Shown here piece after piece: positions 1 to 12,600 of a DNA stretch of 64,000 nt. Within the stretch, counting starts at the first letter, position 1. Each line of letters begins with the position of its first letter. The DNA is taken from contig NC_049908.1 of NCBI RefSeq assembly GCF_001411555.2, forward strand, positions 26,760,724 through 26,824,723. Reading direction: 5' to 3'. The translations under genes were made by a program, and so were the position numbers. The notes beneath the pieces are model-generated. The model was not told where the DNA came from. It was given only the letters and a program-made list of their open reading frames with translations, and ran no database searches. Source of the stretch: Juglans regia (taxonomy: Eukaryota; Streptophyta; Magnoliopsida; Fagales; Juglandaceae).

Positions 1-535
1 TTTTACAGGTAAAATCCCACAAGCTTTAGGAAACGTGACTGCTCTTGAATCACTAGACTTGTCTAGCAACAAGCTTATTGGAGAGATTCCTCAACAACTT
101 GCAGATGGTCTTATTTTCCTGTCAACCCTTAACCTTTCGTTCAATCAATTGGTGGGAAAGATTCCACAGAACAATCAATTTACTACATTTACAGAAAGTT
201 CATTTGAAGGAAATATACAGTTATGTGACTTTCCCATGAAAGAAAAATGCATACATGAAGAATTGGGACCGTCACCTCCTCCATCTAAAGAATCTCACTG
301 GAATTCAATTGACTGGGACTTCTTAAGTGTTGAGTTGGGATTTGTTTTCGGCTTCGGGATTTTTATTGGACCTCTTATATTTTGGAAGAGGTGGAGGAAA
401 CGCTACTATAAACATGTCGACGACATTGTTTTTAAGATGTTCCCTCGGACATACATAAGAATAGAGAATCATCGAAGGCGAGCATACACGAATCAAGGAC
501 GACAAGCACGAAGGAATCAAGGTGGGAGGGATTAG
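1..535 (+). CDS. LRR receptor-like protein, 3' end only (copy A)
   Basis: This is the C-terminal part of a kinase-less LRR receptor (RLP); the 5' part lies outside the window. The frame is already open at base 2 and the apparent GTG start at 35 is internal. In order it encodes the last LRRs (ALESLDLSSNKLIGEIP, then STLNLSFNQLVGKIP), a cap with paired cysteines (LCDF, EKC), an acidic/proline spacer, one membrane helix with GxxxG-type spacing (about 319-383) and a basic tail starting WKRWRKRYYKH. It ends at TAG 533-535. RLPs of this type sit in the plasma membrane and signal through partner kinases of the SOBIR1/BAK1 kind (family knowledge). The fusion gene at 27964-30279 matches it at roughly nine bases in ten by eye. 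Copy A reads CGA where that gene has its TGA stop, so its tail is ten residues longer. Whether its missing 5' part is also BAM-like cannot be seen. Confidence 0.88.
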   Translation, partial: FTGKIPQALGNVTALESLDLSSNKLIGEIPQQLADGLIFLSTLNLSFNQLVGKIPQNNQFTTFTESSFEGNIQLCDFPMKEKCIHEELGPSPPPSKESHWNSIDWDFLSVELGFVFGFGIFIGPLIFWKRWRKRYYKHVDDIVFKMFPRTYIRIENHRRRAYTNQGRQARRNQGGRD

Positions 536-1169
536 TGACAGATACGAGGAGCAATGCTCAATGATGTCAGGTATGTCTCCAATTGATTTTTTGGTAATGC
601 AATTAAATGTTGTCCGAAGTGATGTATTATAAATTAGCAATATTGTTGAAATTCATAAGGCATGATCTCCTACATGCATGGCAGGCTACACAACTTGAAC
701 TCATGGATAGATCATTACAAAGTTGTTTTGGGAAGTCCTAATTGAGAAGTACTACGTACTAAAATAAGATATATGAGGAAGCAATATGGCCTCGATCGTC
801 ATGGGAATGAAGCCATAATTAGATGGTTAACTTGTGGGGTAGAAAGTAATATGAGAAATTACATTTGTATAAGTAATTCTAATAGTATTGGCGTTACTTT
901 ATGTAAGAATTTAGTCAAATTTAGCAAAATATATGAAACCACTACTGTTTCTGGTTTGCATAACCTATACGTATAACTCTCCGTATTGAATTAGCTAACT
1001 TTCCTCTATACCATTAAATTATTATCTCTTTCTTTAATTTATTATTAATTCATCTCTTTATTGGGAGAGAAAAAAAAAATACTAATATATTAAATTTGTT
1101 GGGAGTTTTAGCTGAAAGTTGTTTTTGCTAACTTTTCGAAAGTATCTAAATATTTTACAAAAGTCAATG

Positions 1170-2180
1170 TCAAGATTAGTTATCTTATTCTTCAAATTTT
1201 GACTGACATATAACTTTTTTACCTTTATCTAATAATTCAAAACTTAAAATTTACATTGGATTAGTCATCACACTCTCTATAATAATAAAATATTATTAGT
1301 TTTTATTATTTATATTTTTTAATTAATTTTTATTTTATTTTTATAATCTTCAATAATCTCCAACAAATCATATTCATTTTTATTTTCACAATCTAACAAT
1401 TTATAATATAATAATCTTATATGTTATAATATAAAAATCTCATATCTATAATATAATAATCTCAAAAAATATTTTTAGATTAGTTATAGTTCTTTTCATA
1501 TTTAAAAAGAAAAATAGATTTACTGTAACTTATAGTTTGGATAAAAATAATTTAACTAATTTATTATGAAGTAAATATGAATAATATTTGTTAAATTTAA
1601 AGATGAATAGGCATTTGACTAATTTAATGCCAACACTTTTGTTGAGTGCCATTAAATGCTGTCTTGGTTATCGCGCCAATATATTGGTGCTTGGTTTTCT
1701 TGATTAGATTTGGATCTACGGGATTCCGATCCAAATTCTAAACATAATTCATTAATAATAATTTTCTTTTTATATTTTTTATATTTTATAATTATATTAA
1801 TTATATGTTAATTAATAATTTAATTTTTAATTAACTTATTATTTCCTAACTATTGTTTTTTTTCAACCTAATAATTGTGAGGAATGTCTTTATCTTCTAA
1901 TAGCAATTCACACACGTTCATCATTATTGGAATAATGCAAATGCACAGACATTCCTGTCTAATACATACACATTCCCAACTTAAAAAAATATCTTAATTA
2001 ATCATGAGCACCATCATAAAAAATATGACATTCATCCTCTTTTTGATAGCAAAAAAAAAAAAAAAAATCCAAGCCGCATTCAGTATAAAAAAACAAAACC
2101 ATTCCCAAACCAAACCAAACTTATACATGTCATTTCTAAACTCAATGCAAATATAAAACAATAGAGAACATAAATCAATG
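1170..2180. other. About 1-kb AT-rich segment present only in copy A
   Basis: Copy B reads straight through the equivalent site (around 30915-30930). In copy A the segment is bounded by TCAATG on both sides (1164-1169 and 2175-2180), which looks like a target duplication. I see no coding frame, no long terminal repeat and no clear inverted repeat. Its nature is unknown. Confidence 0.4.
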
Positions 2181-2299
2181 CTAATGAAATTTGATCCATA
2201 ATATTCTTTAAACTTTTACTATCTAAATATTTTATAAATGCAGATGTGGTTAGCATAAAATAATTAAATATATAAATGAATCTTATAAATTTATAAATA

Positions 2300-2533
2300 G
2301 GGTAATGCTATTGAGACCGATGATGAACCGATAAAATTTAACCGATAAGTGTAAATGCATTTTTTTTCCTTTTATTTCAATCATTTTTTATATATCTTTA
2401 AATATATTTTTTTTTAAAAATATCAATTCACTAATAGTCACTTCCTCAATCCTTTAAGTAAAAGAAAGTAAAAAATAAAAAATTCAATCGATCACTTTTA
2501 TCAGTAACTTTTATCAATTCAAGTAGCAGTTCC
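2300..2533. mobile_element. MITE, hAT-like, with target duplication
   Basis: About 234 bp with short inverted ends: GGGTAATGCTATTGA on the left, and GGAACTGCTACTTGA as the reverse complement of the right end. It is flanked by TTATAAATA at 2291-2299 and 2534-2542. Copy B has a single TTATAAATA at the homologous place (around 31088-31098), an empty site. The 8-9 bp duplication fits the hAT superfamily. It has no coding capacity. Confidence 0.6.
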
Positions 2534-3606
2534 TTATAAATATAGGTGTGCCTATCAAGTTGTAACATTTAAGCTATTATCGAATATGTACATAAATGTC
2601 GTGGCTTACTCCCATCTTTAAGTTCCCCTTTTTCTACAAATTTCCCAAAAACAATAGCAATATCATTATAATAGGCCCCTTCCTCACATCCTTGATAGCA
2701 AAACCACCATCAACGACCAAAATGGCAACATTGTGCACATCCCACGTTCACCATGCTAAGACTATGGCTAGTGTCAACCGCCACAACCATAAGCCAATCC
2801 TCAGCACCACGTACCCAGTCCAGCCACAAACAACCCATGTAAAAACCCACGAGTGGTGCTCTTTTTTTTTTCGTCTGCTGTGGCATGTGGTATATATACA
2901 TATTCCTAAGATGGCTACATGTTTCTCCTACGATTGTCGATGCGTTCTCTAATCTCCTCCCCTGGCTTCGACCAACGATAGCCCTCACTTTTCCCATCCT
3001 CTCAATAAGCCCACACTGGTCTCTTCTCCTTTTTTCCATCATTTTCTCGATCAAACTTGCCATAGGAAGTTGAGTAACTGCCTTGCCGCTAATATCGGTT
3101 AGCCACCGGCTTCATCGAACCTTGTTCCTCTTCTGGTGAGTCTCAAACCTTTCTGTCTCACTGCCCTTGGTTTTCTCAAGTGAAAATTTGTTTCTTTTTG
3201 GCGTCAAAACCATACTTACACTAAGGCTATGTTAGGGCACTTAGATGAGATGAGACTCATCTCAAAGATTTTCATAACGTTCTTCCCCAACATCACTCAA
3301 ACACAAAATACTTTTCAATTTCAAATTTTTAACTTTTTTATCTAATCGTTACCTAATTGTTACTATGAAACCCAGTTCTTTCTTTTTGTTGTTGTTTGTG
3401 TGTGTGTGAAGTCTTGGTCAGTGTAGAAGCCTAGACCACAAAAAAAAAAAAATTAGGGCCTTAAAATGGTGCCAATTTATGCCAGGGGATGAAAATGCAC
3501 TGCACCCCTCCCTCTCTTTTCTCTTCTTTCCTCATTCTCCCTCTCTTTCTTCCAACGCCGCACCCCTCTCTCCCTCTTTACAACCAATGACCTCCCTGCA
3601 TGCACC

Positions 3607-3615
3607 TTCTCTCTC

Positions 3616-3656
<41 letters not shown>
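3607..3656. repeat. (CT)n microsatellite
   Basis: A nearly pure CT tract of about 50 bp. The homologous tract in copy B lies at 32002-32035. The apparent open frames across it are low-complexity artefacts. Confidence 0.9.
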
Positions 3657-3660
<4 letters not shown>

Positions 3661-3670
3661 CCAAAAATTG

Positions 3671-5230
3671 GCATAGTGATCCACGTTAACCTGCAGCAAC
3701 ACTAGGTCACAAGGGATCACTTATCTACAGCCCAACCACTGCGAGCAACATCGTCCATGGCTGACCATGTTATTGTTCTGCAAGTTAAAAAACAGATCAA
3801 ACATATGCTCCTCTGCCTAGATCTACCGTTATCTACCTACCATGAGGCCAAGTGGCCAATATCTCTCACCGTCGTGCACGGCAAACCCAGATACTGCCAC
3901 CATGGAACAGTCATCCGCATCAACTTGAATCGAGGCCCACTTCCATAGCCTAGTTCCACCTCCAGCAACACCTTTCTTGCCACCCTTCACTTTAAAAACC
4001 ACCCAAAATCTGTTGCGGTGAGATTTTCCTCTATCTCTCTCCTTCATTGAACACCACCTTCCCCAACACTTTGATGCCTATCTTGTTCTTTGTTTTAGAT
4101 CGGTGGCCTTTGTTTGTGCTCTATTTGGTGACCCACTACCACCCGCACGCCAGTAAGCCCATCTCCTTCCATTTCTTTCTTTGATTACGGTGCTCTCTCT
4201 TTTCCTTTGTATCTCATTTTTTTTCTCTGTTTTCCTTGCACCATCGCATGCCAAGAATCACTTCAAACCGCCTTCCTCGGTTCTCCCTCATTCCTTTCTT
4301 ATGCTCTATTTTCCCTCCCTTTCACCCTCTCTGTTTTGGCTCCTCTATGAGCACCGTCATCATCGTCTTCCACCTTTCATCACCTGAGCTCCTCCATCTC
4401 TCTCTCACCTTCCCATTTTTCTTCCCCTCTCTGTGAGCACTGTAGTGCTCTCTCTTCCCCCTCTATGAGTCACTATCATGACTCTAGCCCACCAGCACCA
4501 CCTTTGTCGCCACTAACCACCCCTCCTTGTCCCTCTCAATCCTAATCACTCTCTACCCCTTCAACCCTCTCTCTGACCCATTGCCCCTTCAACCATCTAA
4601 TTGGCCACCTGGCCTTGGTCATCATTCCCTCTCAGTTCTTGTTTCAACTGCATGAATGTAGCATAGGTTCAGAATCGTAATTGTTACTTTTCAAAGCAAT
4701 AGATCAATTGCCAGAATCCACCCGTGCAACCACCGGGTCACTTGTAAACGGGAACACCCACAACTAGTCATTGAGTTTGAGACGATTAGATTAGCCAGAA
4801 ATTTTCTATTCGAACAGTAAATAGTTCTCGATCTAGCTTTTAAAATAACTGTAGTTGGAAAAATCCTGAAACTGGATTTTTTGTAGTATGGTTTTGTACT
4901 GTGATCGGAGTAATTATGTGATTCCAAACCCGAATCCCCTCTCTCCTTTTCTCCAGTTTTCTCCTTCTAGTGTCTTATCCCTTCAGGATGCCAAGCAGTC
5001 GCATTTAATTGGGGCACCCCCTTTTTTACAATTGTTATGGGATTTCTACTCGCATACTGTGCAGTCTCATTTAATGTGATAACCTTTCTTCACTCATGAT
5101 TTGGGCCAAGGCCCCGCCTACGCAAGTCATGACCCAATTCTTGCTGGCAGGAGATTAGGCTAGGCTGGGCTGGGCTCACTTGGACCTCGGGCCTTGAGGA
5201 TCCTCAGGTGGAAGTTGGGCCCTTAAAGGG
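3671..5230. other. Copy A-specific non-coding stretch
   Basis: About 1.5 kb that does not match the equivalent interval of copy B (32056-32570). It starts with pyrimidine-rich, CCACC/CTCTC-rich sequence and ends with GGGCTGGGC-type sequence near 5170. No open frame has recognisable protein character. It may include retrotransposon LTR debris at about 4640-5080, but I could not define its ends. Confidence 0.3.
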
Positions 5231-5443
5231 GGAAAAATATTCGTTCTAGGGATAATGCAATAGCACTTGGAGTCTGAGCAACGCCGGGGATGCCCACGAC
5301 AAGATTATCTTTGACGGTTTTGGAATATAGTGGGAAGATGAACAGCTTTGTTAGCCTTTGGAGTTCAACGGAGTAGAGGAAGAGAAAGAGGATGTGTGTG
5401 GCTTACCAAAAGAAAGGGACGCCGTGCAATGGTGGTTTTGAGT

Positions 5444-6020
5444 ATGGATGGCAATATGTGACATGACCCGTTAACCCAACACGAACACGACCTGATAATA
5501 GCAGTTTTGGTTTTAGTCTTAACGGATTCGGGTCAAAACGGGTTTACACGTTAAGACACAATTGCTTAACGGGTTGATAATGGGTCAACCAGTTTTGACC
5601 CGTTATGACCCATTAAGAAAGTTAAAGCTACAATTGTTGAAATTTTAATTTCGACATTTTTATTGTTTGGATTGTAATTTTGGACCAGTAGTTAGTTTTA
5701 TATTTTTTTTAATAGATATTGTGATTTTAGCATTATATAAAAGTATGCTAAACTTAATTAGGTCAAACAGGTTAATTTCGGGTTTGTTCAACCCATTTAC
5801 ATAAATGAGTTGAAACGGGTCGGGTCATGTCGTGTCAACCTATTTCATAGTATTCACTAACAGGTTAAAATGGGTAGTGTTGTGTCAACCCGTTAGGTTA
5901 ATGGGTTGTGTTAGGATTGGAGATTTTGACACTATAAGCTTAACGGGCTATGTTCAAGTTGACTCATATAATATAATATACATGCCTTGACACGACACGA
6001 ACACGATTTGACACCCCTAG
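5444..6020. mobile_element. Non-autonomous hAT-like element with 8-bp TSD
   Basis: About 577 bp rich in GGGTTGACCCGTT-like motifs, with degenerate inverted ends (left ATGGATGGCAATATGTG; right GATTTGACACCCCTAG, reverse complement CTAGGGGTGTCAAATC). It is flanked by TTTTGAGT at 5436-5443 and 6021-6028. Copy B carries one TTTTGAGT at the same place (within 32765-32775), so the empty site is visible in this window. The CACCCCTA end and the 8-bp duplication are typical of hAT. No transposase is encoded. Confidence 0.72.
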
Positions 6021-8354
6021 TTTTGAGTGGCTGAATCGCGATCAATAGCAGCAGCAGCTTTTGATGGAACATAGCCCAATCTCAATCATTGTTTGGCTGA
6101 GAAGAATGGTGGAGAAAACAGGAAGAGGAATCGGTGTGATCTTACCGAGAAAAGGCAGAGGACAACGGAGCAAATATGGAGAAAATTTATCCTCTGAACG
6201 TGGTGGTGAAACACTGAGAGTAATGTGGAGAGATGAAAGTGAGCTTGCAACGGGGCTTACCAAGTTGAAGGAAAGGCGGTCGAGGACCACGGTGGTTGGT
6301 TGGGCTCATTTTGTTTATAAAGGGAACAGGGGCTGGGTTTGTCTATTGTTGTTGGAGGTGTTTGCTATGTGTTGAGGAGTTGGTAGAGGGAAAACACATA
6401 GATGGAACCATCTTGGACGTGTTTGATCCAAAGTGTTTTAGTGAATTTTAGCAGAGGCAGACACGGTATCATCACTGAGAATTGAGGGATAACAAAGGAA
6501 GGTGACGTAAACTGAAGTGTGTGACTTAAGCAGTTTATTTATAGTAAGCTTCAGTGTGGCTGAAACTAACATGAGTATGTTTTACACATGTACAGGAGAT
6601 TTGGCAATTTATCAGTGAGACTTGGTCAGCAGTGTTACGATCAAACACTGCAAGTCTTAACTAATTATTTAATCACGTTTATATATTAATAGTGAAATGA
6701 TAAAATTAATATTAATTTGAATTAAAATATTTATAAAAATATTTAATAAAAAAATTAAAACTAATAATAATAACTAAATGATTAAATTTATCTTGTATGT
6801 ATGTCCCAAATTTACGATCGGTATTTTACAGTTGTGCAAGGTCCCACCCACTCTTTCACAACGTGAACTAGGGAAGTGCTCACACATAGGTCACTTGTGA
6901 GAGAAGTTGAAAATGTGAAGCAAAGACAATTAGGATGAGAGCACGGCCACTTGTGAAAAACAAGAAGATGCAAGACAAAATGTGTAATGACTTCAGCTGT
7001 GAAGTAATACCTAACAACAAATATACTAATTGCTAAACACCCTTACCTTGTTCTTTAATTTGTCGATTATTTAAAGGCCTCTGCAATTATGCATTAAGAC
7101 ACCAATAAATAAATGAATAAATAAATATTATAGCACTTTCGCTCCTCCAAATGGATCCCAACCCATTTTAGCTTTTTTCTTGTCAACGATTTTCTTTGAA
7201 GAAAAGAGAACAATAAAGGAGGATTGGATTGGTCAGGTCCTGGGCTACCATCCAAGCCTTCCCATATGTTCATTCCCATTATAGTGCTCACTGCATGCAC
7301 TAAAAGTGGCCAATTCCAGGACGAGAAAAGAAGCCTATATACAATAGCTACAGCCACAAATTAAGAAAGCCAAAAAATTACAAATCAAATAGGTCACACA
7401 TATAAGAAAAAAATAAAGAAGCGAGAAGCAAAGACCTAATACCTCACTTTGATAATCTCAAATAAGGAAAACCAATTATGTCGATACGAACAAGGCCTCT
7501 TAACTGACTAGAAAATGTATCCCTATCATCAACCTAGTCCATATTTAAACCCTCAGAACTCTGCTTAGAAAGAAAATTAGCTACAACATTACCTTCGAGA
7601 TAGATATGAGTAATTTTATAGTCCCACAACAGTACCTAGAATCTAAATTAGTTCGAGCAAAACTCTTAAGGTGGTGATTCCTGAAAACATGTAAAATCTC
7701 ATTGTATTTACTATTAAGCTACGCATTAACAACATTTAATTTTGTCATGAAGTCCACATATTGTGTTTATCATTTTTTCGAATTATAAAATGTGTTCAAG
7801 TTATAAAATTAGAACAAATTTTCAATCTCCCCCCATTTTAGTGCTTTTTGTAAGTATCCTGCAGCATAATTATATATCCTCTCACCACATTCTTCTTCAA
7901 CAACCTCATCCAAACCCCATTATTAGCTAGCACTCTAAAATCACACGTAGAAGAAGAAGATGACTATTGTAATGGCACTCATGAGTTTTAAGATCAGACT
8001 CACAACACAATTATTTTATGGGTGCATCTAATTCATGTATTCTATATATTTATTTTGTGCAGGTTGGAATTAAGTATTATTTTGTATTAGAAGTGCAAAT
8101 ACATTAGAGCATCGGGCATGCACCCAACTCACTCTTTCCAACTTCCAAACCCCACTCCCCATAAAAACATATTACTCAACTAAACAAGAAGAGATTATAA
8201 AAATAACCTTGGCCTCGATCTTCCCCAACCTTCAACCCTCCCATCCCCCTCTCTTCCCTCCCACCAAAATTAATTGTCACCCTATTTCATAATCTCACCG
8301 AAATGTGGGCCCTTTTAAATGTCAACGCATGGGATGATGTTGATCCTTGAATTA

Positions 8355-8635
8355 TGTGAAATCATCACTTGTCCTAAAAACTTAAACTGATGGGAAGAGG
8401 TAGATTTTATTATTTATTTTATATCTTAATACTCCCTCTCACGTAGTCACGTGTGGGCCAGGCTCCCCCTCAATAGGTGACCCAACACGTGGAATATTTA
8501 ATTAATTGGAGTAGGGTGTAGAGTTAGGGTTCGAACTCAAAATCTGGCTCTAATACCATGTGAAATCACTACTTGTCCCAAAAGATTAAGCTAGTGGTAA
8601 GAGGTAGATTTTCTTATTTATTTTATATCTTAACA
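8355..8635 (-). mobile_element. TRIM-type miniature LTR retrotransposon
   Basis: Two 77-bp direct repeats (8355-8431 and 8559-8635) flank about 127 bp. On the minus strand the 5' LTR begins TGTTAAGATATAAAATAAAT and ends in CA. It is followed at once by TGGTATTAGAGCC (8558-8546), a primer-binding site complementary to initiator tRNA-Met. A purine tract GAGAGGGAG lies before the 3' LTR. Near-identical 5-mers, AATTA and GATTA, flank it, and copy B has the empty site near 35570. The LTRs differ at about 11 positions by my count, so the insertion is not recent. It has no coding capacity. Confidence 0.8.
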
Positions 8636-9240
8636 GATTAGGGGCTATTAAAAAGAATATTGTATAATATATATCGTTCTCCACATTATGAACACATAAC
8701 ATCTTTAAGCTATCAAATAAAATTACAATGAGTAAACCTTCTAGTCAGAACCGCTCCAAAGCGGTTTTGAATTATAATATACATTTTACAAATCAAAGAA
8801 GCTTATCCTTTGAAGAATTTCTATGAAATAGAGTCATCCCGGTTGGGATGGGTGGCGGGCATTCCCTCTCCAAAACCATATTAGAGTCTTCATTTTTCTT
8901 CTCTACTTATATCAAATCATCTTGTGTATTTCCAATAGTTTATTCATAATATTTTCAACTGGAAAAAAATCCTCTTCTCCTTTTATCTTCATTTTCTTGA
9001 AAAAAAAAATACTTTTTTCAATATAGTTCACCCGCCATCAAACGCTCAAAATTAGTGAATCTCAACAGATTATAACACAATCTCTTATCTTGTTATTGCA
9101 ATTCTCACACCAATCGCTTTTATCTTCATTAGTTGTAAAATAGAGAAAGAAACAGAGAAAGGGAAAGTAGAAACTGCAGAAAGAGGACTTCAAGATTCAT
9201 GTATTCAATATTCTTGATTTTCTGTACAATTATTTATGAC

Positions 9241-9600
9241 AACTAAATGAATATATATAGGGAAATGATACACTTTCCGTTGGGGCTACTGCTGGTAGCT
9301 CCCGCTTCCATTTTTATTTATTTATTTTTATTTAGTGATTAAGGATGTGTTTTTTAATAATATTGTAATTTTTTTATTTTTTAAAAAAATATTTAAAAGT
9401 GTTAAGAAATACATATAAGAAAAAGCAAACAAGAAAAAAAAATTCCTATTAGGGGCGTAAAATAAGTAGGGGCGAATAGTAAGTAATTAAGTTGCAGTAA
9501 TACAACAAGATGCAAGACAAAATTGGTAAAGGAAAGAGGAGTTGAAGACTTTTTGGCAAAAAGTATAGTGTCAATTGTCAACAGTCTAACAAGGTAACCC
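9241..9600. other. AT-rich spacer
   Basis: Sequence between the end of the A/B homology and the first LINE. I see no gene and no defined element. Confidence 0.4.
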
Positions 9601-12600
9601 CAACTTGTCTCGAGGTGTCACCAGCAGCAGGTGTCAGGACCTCAATGTCCAGCAGGCAGACAGACTATGAATTTGGATACCAATATGGCCCTCGCAGTAG
9701 ACAATCACCAAGTAAGTCCTTCACTTCTGTACTCTCAGCCAAACCCAAAGATACAAACAAAACTCCCTTTTTGTCAAACTGAAAAAGAAGAGCCCGTGGA
9801 AAGGTAGGCTTGAATGCTATATCAAGTATGTCCAACCCCTATGTTGGAAATGCATCCAGCAAATAGAAAAAGAGAATAACTGGCTTGACAGCAAAACCTA
9901 CGAGATATTCAAAAAGACTCAAACACACTATGGCAGAGGCTGTTCAACAGCCCTGCCCATCTCCATGATCACCCTATGCTAGAACTACCGAGGGCTTGGA
10001 AACCCTCGGACAGTTAGAGAACTCTACTTGTTGGTGAGAGTTAAGTCCCAATCTTTGGTTTTTTTAATAGAAACAAAGTGTAAAAGAGAAAAAATGGAAT
10101 TTATAAGAAACAAGCTAGGTTATGAATGCAGTTTCATAGTGGCCTGCATAGGTCGAAGTGGTGGCCTAGCTTTTTTCTGTAAGCAAGAGATACCTGCCAA
10201 TCTAATGTCTTACTCCCTTAGCCATATATCTCTAAGTCCAAATGGATAACACAGCAAAAATCTTCATCACAACTGGCTTTTATGGTCAACCTATTACTGC
10301 AAAAAGCAAATAAAGTTGGAACCTTCTAAAACAACTAAAAGTGAACCCAGACACCCCCTGGTTATGCATGAGAGATTTTAATGAAATTGCTTCTCATGGA
10401 GAAAAAATGGGTGGTCCTCCCAGACCTTTTAACCAGATGGAAGTTTTCAGACAGACCCTTGCCAATTGTGGCCTTGGAGATCTAGGCTGTGAGGGCTCCC
10501 TTTTTACTTGGTGCAATAACCATGAGGGTCCCAACTTCACAAAAGAAAGACCGGATAGGGAACTAGCAAACTGTGCATGGCAAGACTTATATGATTCTAA
10601 CTCAGTCTCCATCCTCCCTACCATTAACTCTGATCACAACCCTCTTCTCATCTCAAGTTATTCTTTTACTCCCTTTATTACCAAAAATAAAAGAGTATTT
10701 AGATATGAGGCCTCGTGAGCCAAACAGGAGGGGTGTGAGAATGTGATCAAAAGGGCATGGCAAGGCTCACTCCAATCGGGTTCAAGGGCAGATGTCAGTA
10801 GACGAGGGCTTGAGAGATGTAGATACCAACTTAGAGAGTGGCATAACATCTCTAGAATTGGTCACCAACAGGCCTTAAATACCAAAACTGATCTTTTGAG
10901 ATCTCTGCAAGCTTCCAATACTGGTTTGGATAATGACCAGATTCAAATTTTACAAAAAGAATTGGATGTTTCCCTAGAGGCAGATGATCTTAAGTGGCGC
11001 CAAAGAGCCAAACAGAGATGACTCAAAGATGGTGATAGGAACAGCAAGTTCTTTCACAAATGTGCATCAGTTAGAAAACAAAGAAACCATATCCAGCGGC
11101 TCCAAACTGAGGTGGGGCAGATCTTAACTAACCCTGATGACATTGGGGGTGAATTCCAATCAGTTTTTAGGGACCTCTTCATCTCTTCCAATCCCATTGT
11201 TCCTTGCTCTCTATTGGAGAATTTCTGACCCACTGTCACACCAGAGATGAACTCTTCTTTAACAAAGCCTTACTCTAGAGAGGAGATTGAGCTAGCAATT
11301 TTCCAAATGAACCCTCTGGGTTCCCCGAGACCAGATGGTTTCCCTGCTATTTTCTTCCAAAATCACTGGCATATTGTTGGTGATGATGTGGTAGCTGCTG
11401 TTCTAGAATTCCTCAAAACCAAGTGAGGCTTCCAAGGTATCAACCATACTTTTATCACTCTCATCCCCAAGAAGAAATCCCCTTCATTTGTCACAGATTA
11501 TAAGCACATAAGCCTTTGCAATGTTTTCTACAAAATCATTGCAAAGATTATTGCAAATCATCTAAAAACCATTCTGCCTCTAATAATCTCAGATGCCCAA
11601 AGTGCTTTTGTTCCAGGGAGGATGATCTCTGAGAACACCATAGTGTCATATGAACTAATGCACTCATTGCATCACAAAAGGAAGAATCACAAAGACGGAT
11701 TTATAGCCCTCAAGCTAGATATGAGCAAAGCCTATGATAGGCTAGAGTGGTCTTTTGTGCAACTTGTGCTTCAACAGATGGGTTTTGTTAAGGACTGGAT
11801 TGAGCTAATTATGCAGTGTACTAGCACTGTATCTTATTCAATCTTACTAAATGGTTCACATCAATCACCCTTCAAGCCTTCAAGGGGTATACGTCAAAGA
11901 AACCCCCTATCACCCTATTTGTTTATTCAATGCTCAGAAGTTCTCACTTTTGCATTGAATCAATCTGAACAGAAGGGCCTAATCTCTGGATTCCCTATCA
12001 CTAGTGGCTCTTTGTTTGTTAACCATCTCTTTTTTGTAGATGATAGCCTAGTTTTTTGTAAAGCACAGCTGCAGGAATGTGACAGATTACATAACATCCT
12101 CTCTTCATACGAATCAGCTTCGGGTCAAAGGCTAAATCTTGAGAAGTCTTCAATCTTCTTTAGCAAGAGTACAAGGCCAGAGATCCAAAATTCCATCCTG
12201 TCTACTACTGGGATTAAAGCCTCGGGGCCTTTTGAAATATATTTGGGTTTACCTTCTTACATAGGCAAGAGTAAGTCAAGGGCTTTCTTTCCCATCCTTG
12301 ATAGAATCAAAGCTCAAATGAGTAGCTGGAAAACAAACCTACTATCCCCAGCAGGTAAGGAAGTCTTGCTGAAATCAGTCATTCAATCCATACCAACATA
12401 CTGCATGGGCATTTTTCTAATTCCCAAGGGTATCTTGAGGAATATTAATAAACTGATGCAGTCCTTCTGGTGGGGGATTAGAAACCAGAATTCCAAGATG
12501 CATTGGTTAAATTGGAAGGGGCTTGGAAAGGGCAAACAGGTTGGGGGTTTGGGATTTCAAGATTTTGAAGATTTCAACATAGCTTTATTAGCTAAGCAAG

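Larger units (their letters stand above)
536..9240. repeat. 3' flank of copy A, homologous to 30280-36425
   Basis: This is non-coding DNA downstream of the RLP gene. Long blocks match the flank of the fusion gene in the same order: 541-720 with 30307-30480, 2177-3225 with 30930-31590, 3380-3670 with 31750-32055, 5240-6660 with 32575-33440, 6830-7390 with 33600-34440, 8120-8350 with 35290-35560 and 8640-9090 with 35574-36400. Copy-specific insertions separate the blocks. No gene is supported here: the short open frames are low complexity or are broken in the other copy. With the RLP 3' ends, this indicates one segmental tandem duplication about 29.8 kb apart. A degenerate MITE-like stretch (GATGAGATGAGACTCATCT) sits at about 3226-3360 and has its counterpart at 31600. 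Confidence 0.85.

Noticed and set aside
2710..3063. 117-codon open frame on the minus strand in copy A flank
   Set aside because: The homologous stretch of copy B (about 31100-31440) does not keep the frame and no domain is visible.
3477..3676. Open frames on both strands across the CT tract
   Set aside because: They encode only Arg-Glu or Ser-Leu repeats from the microsatellite.
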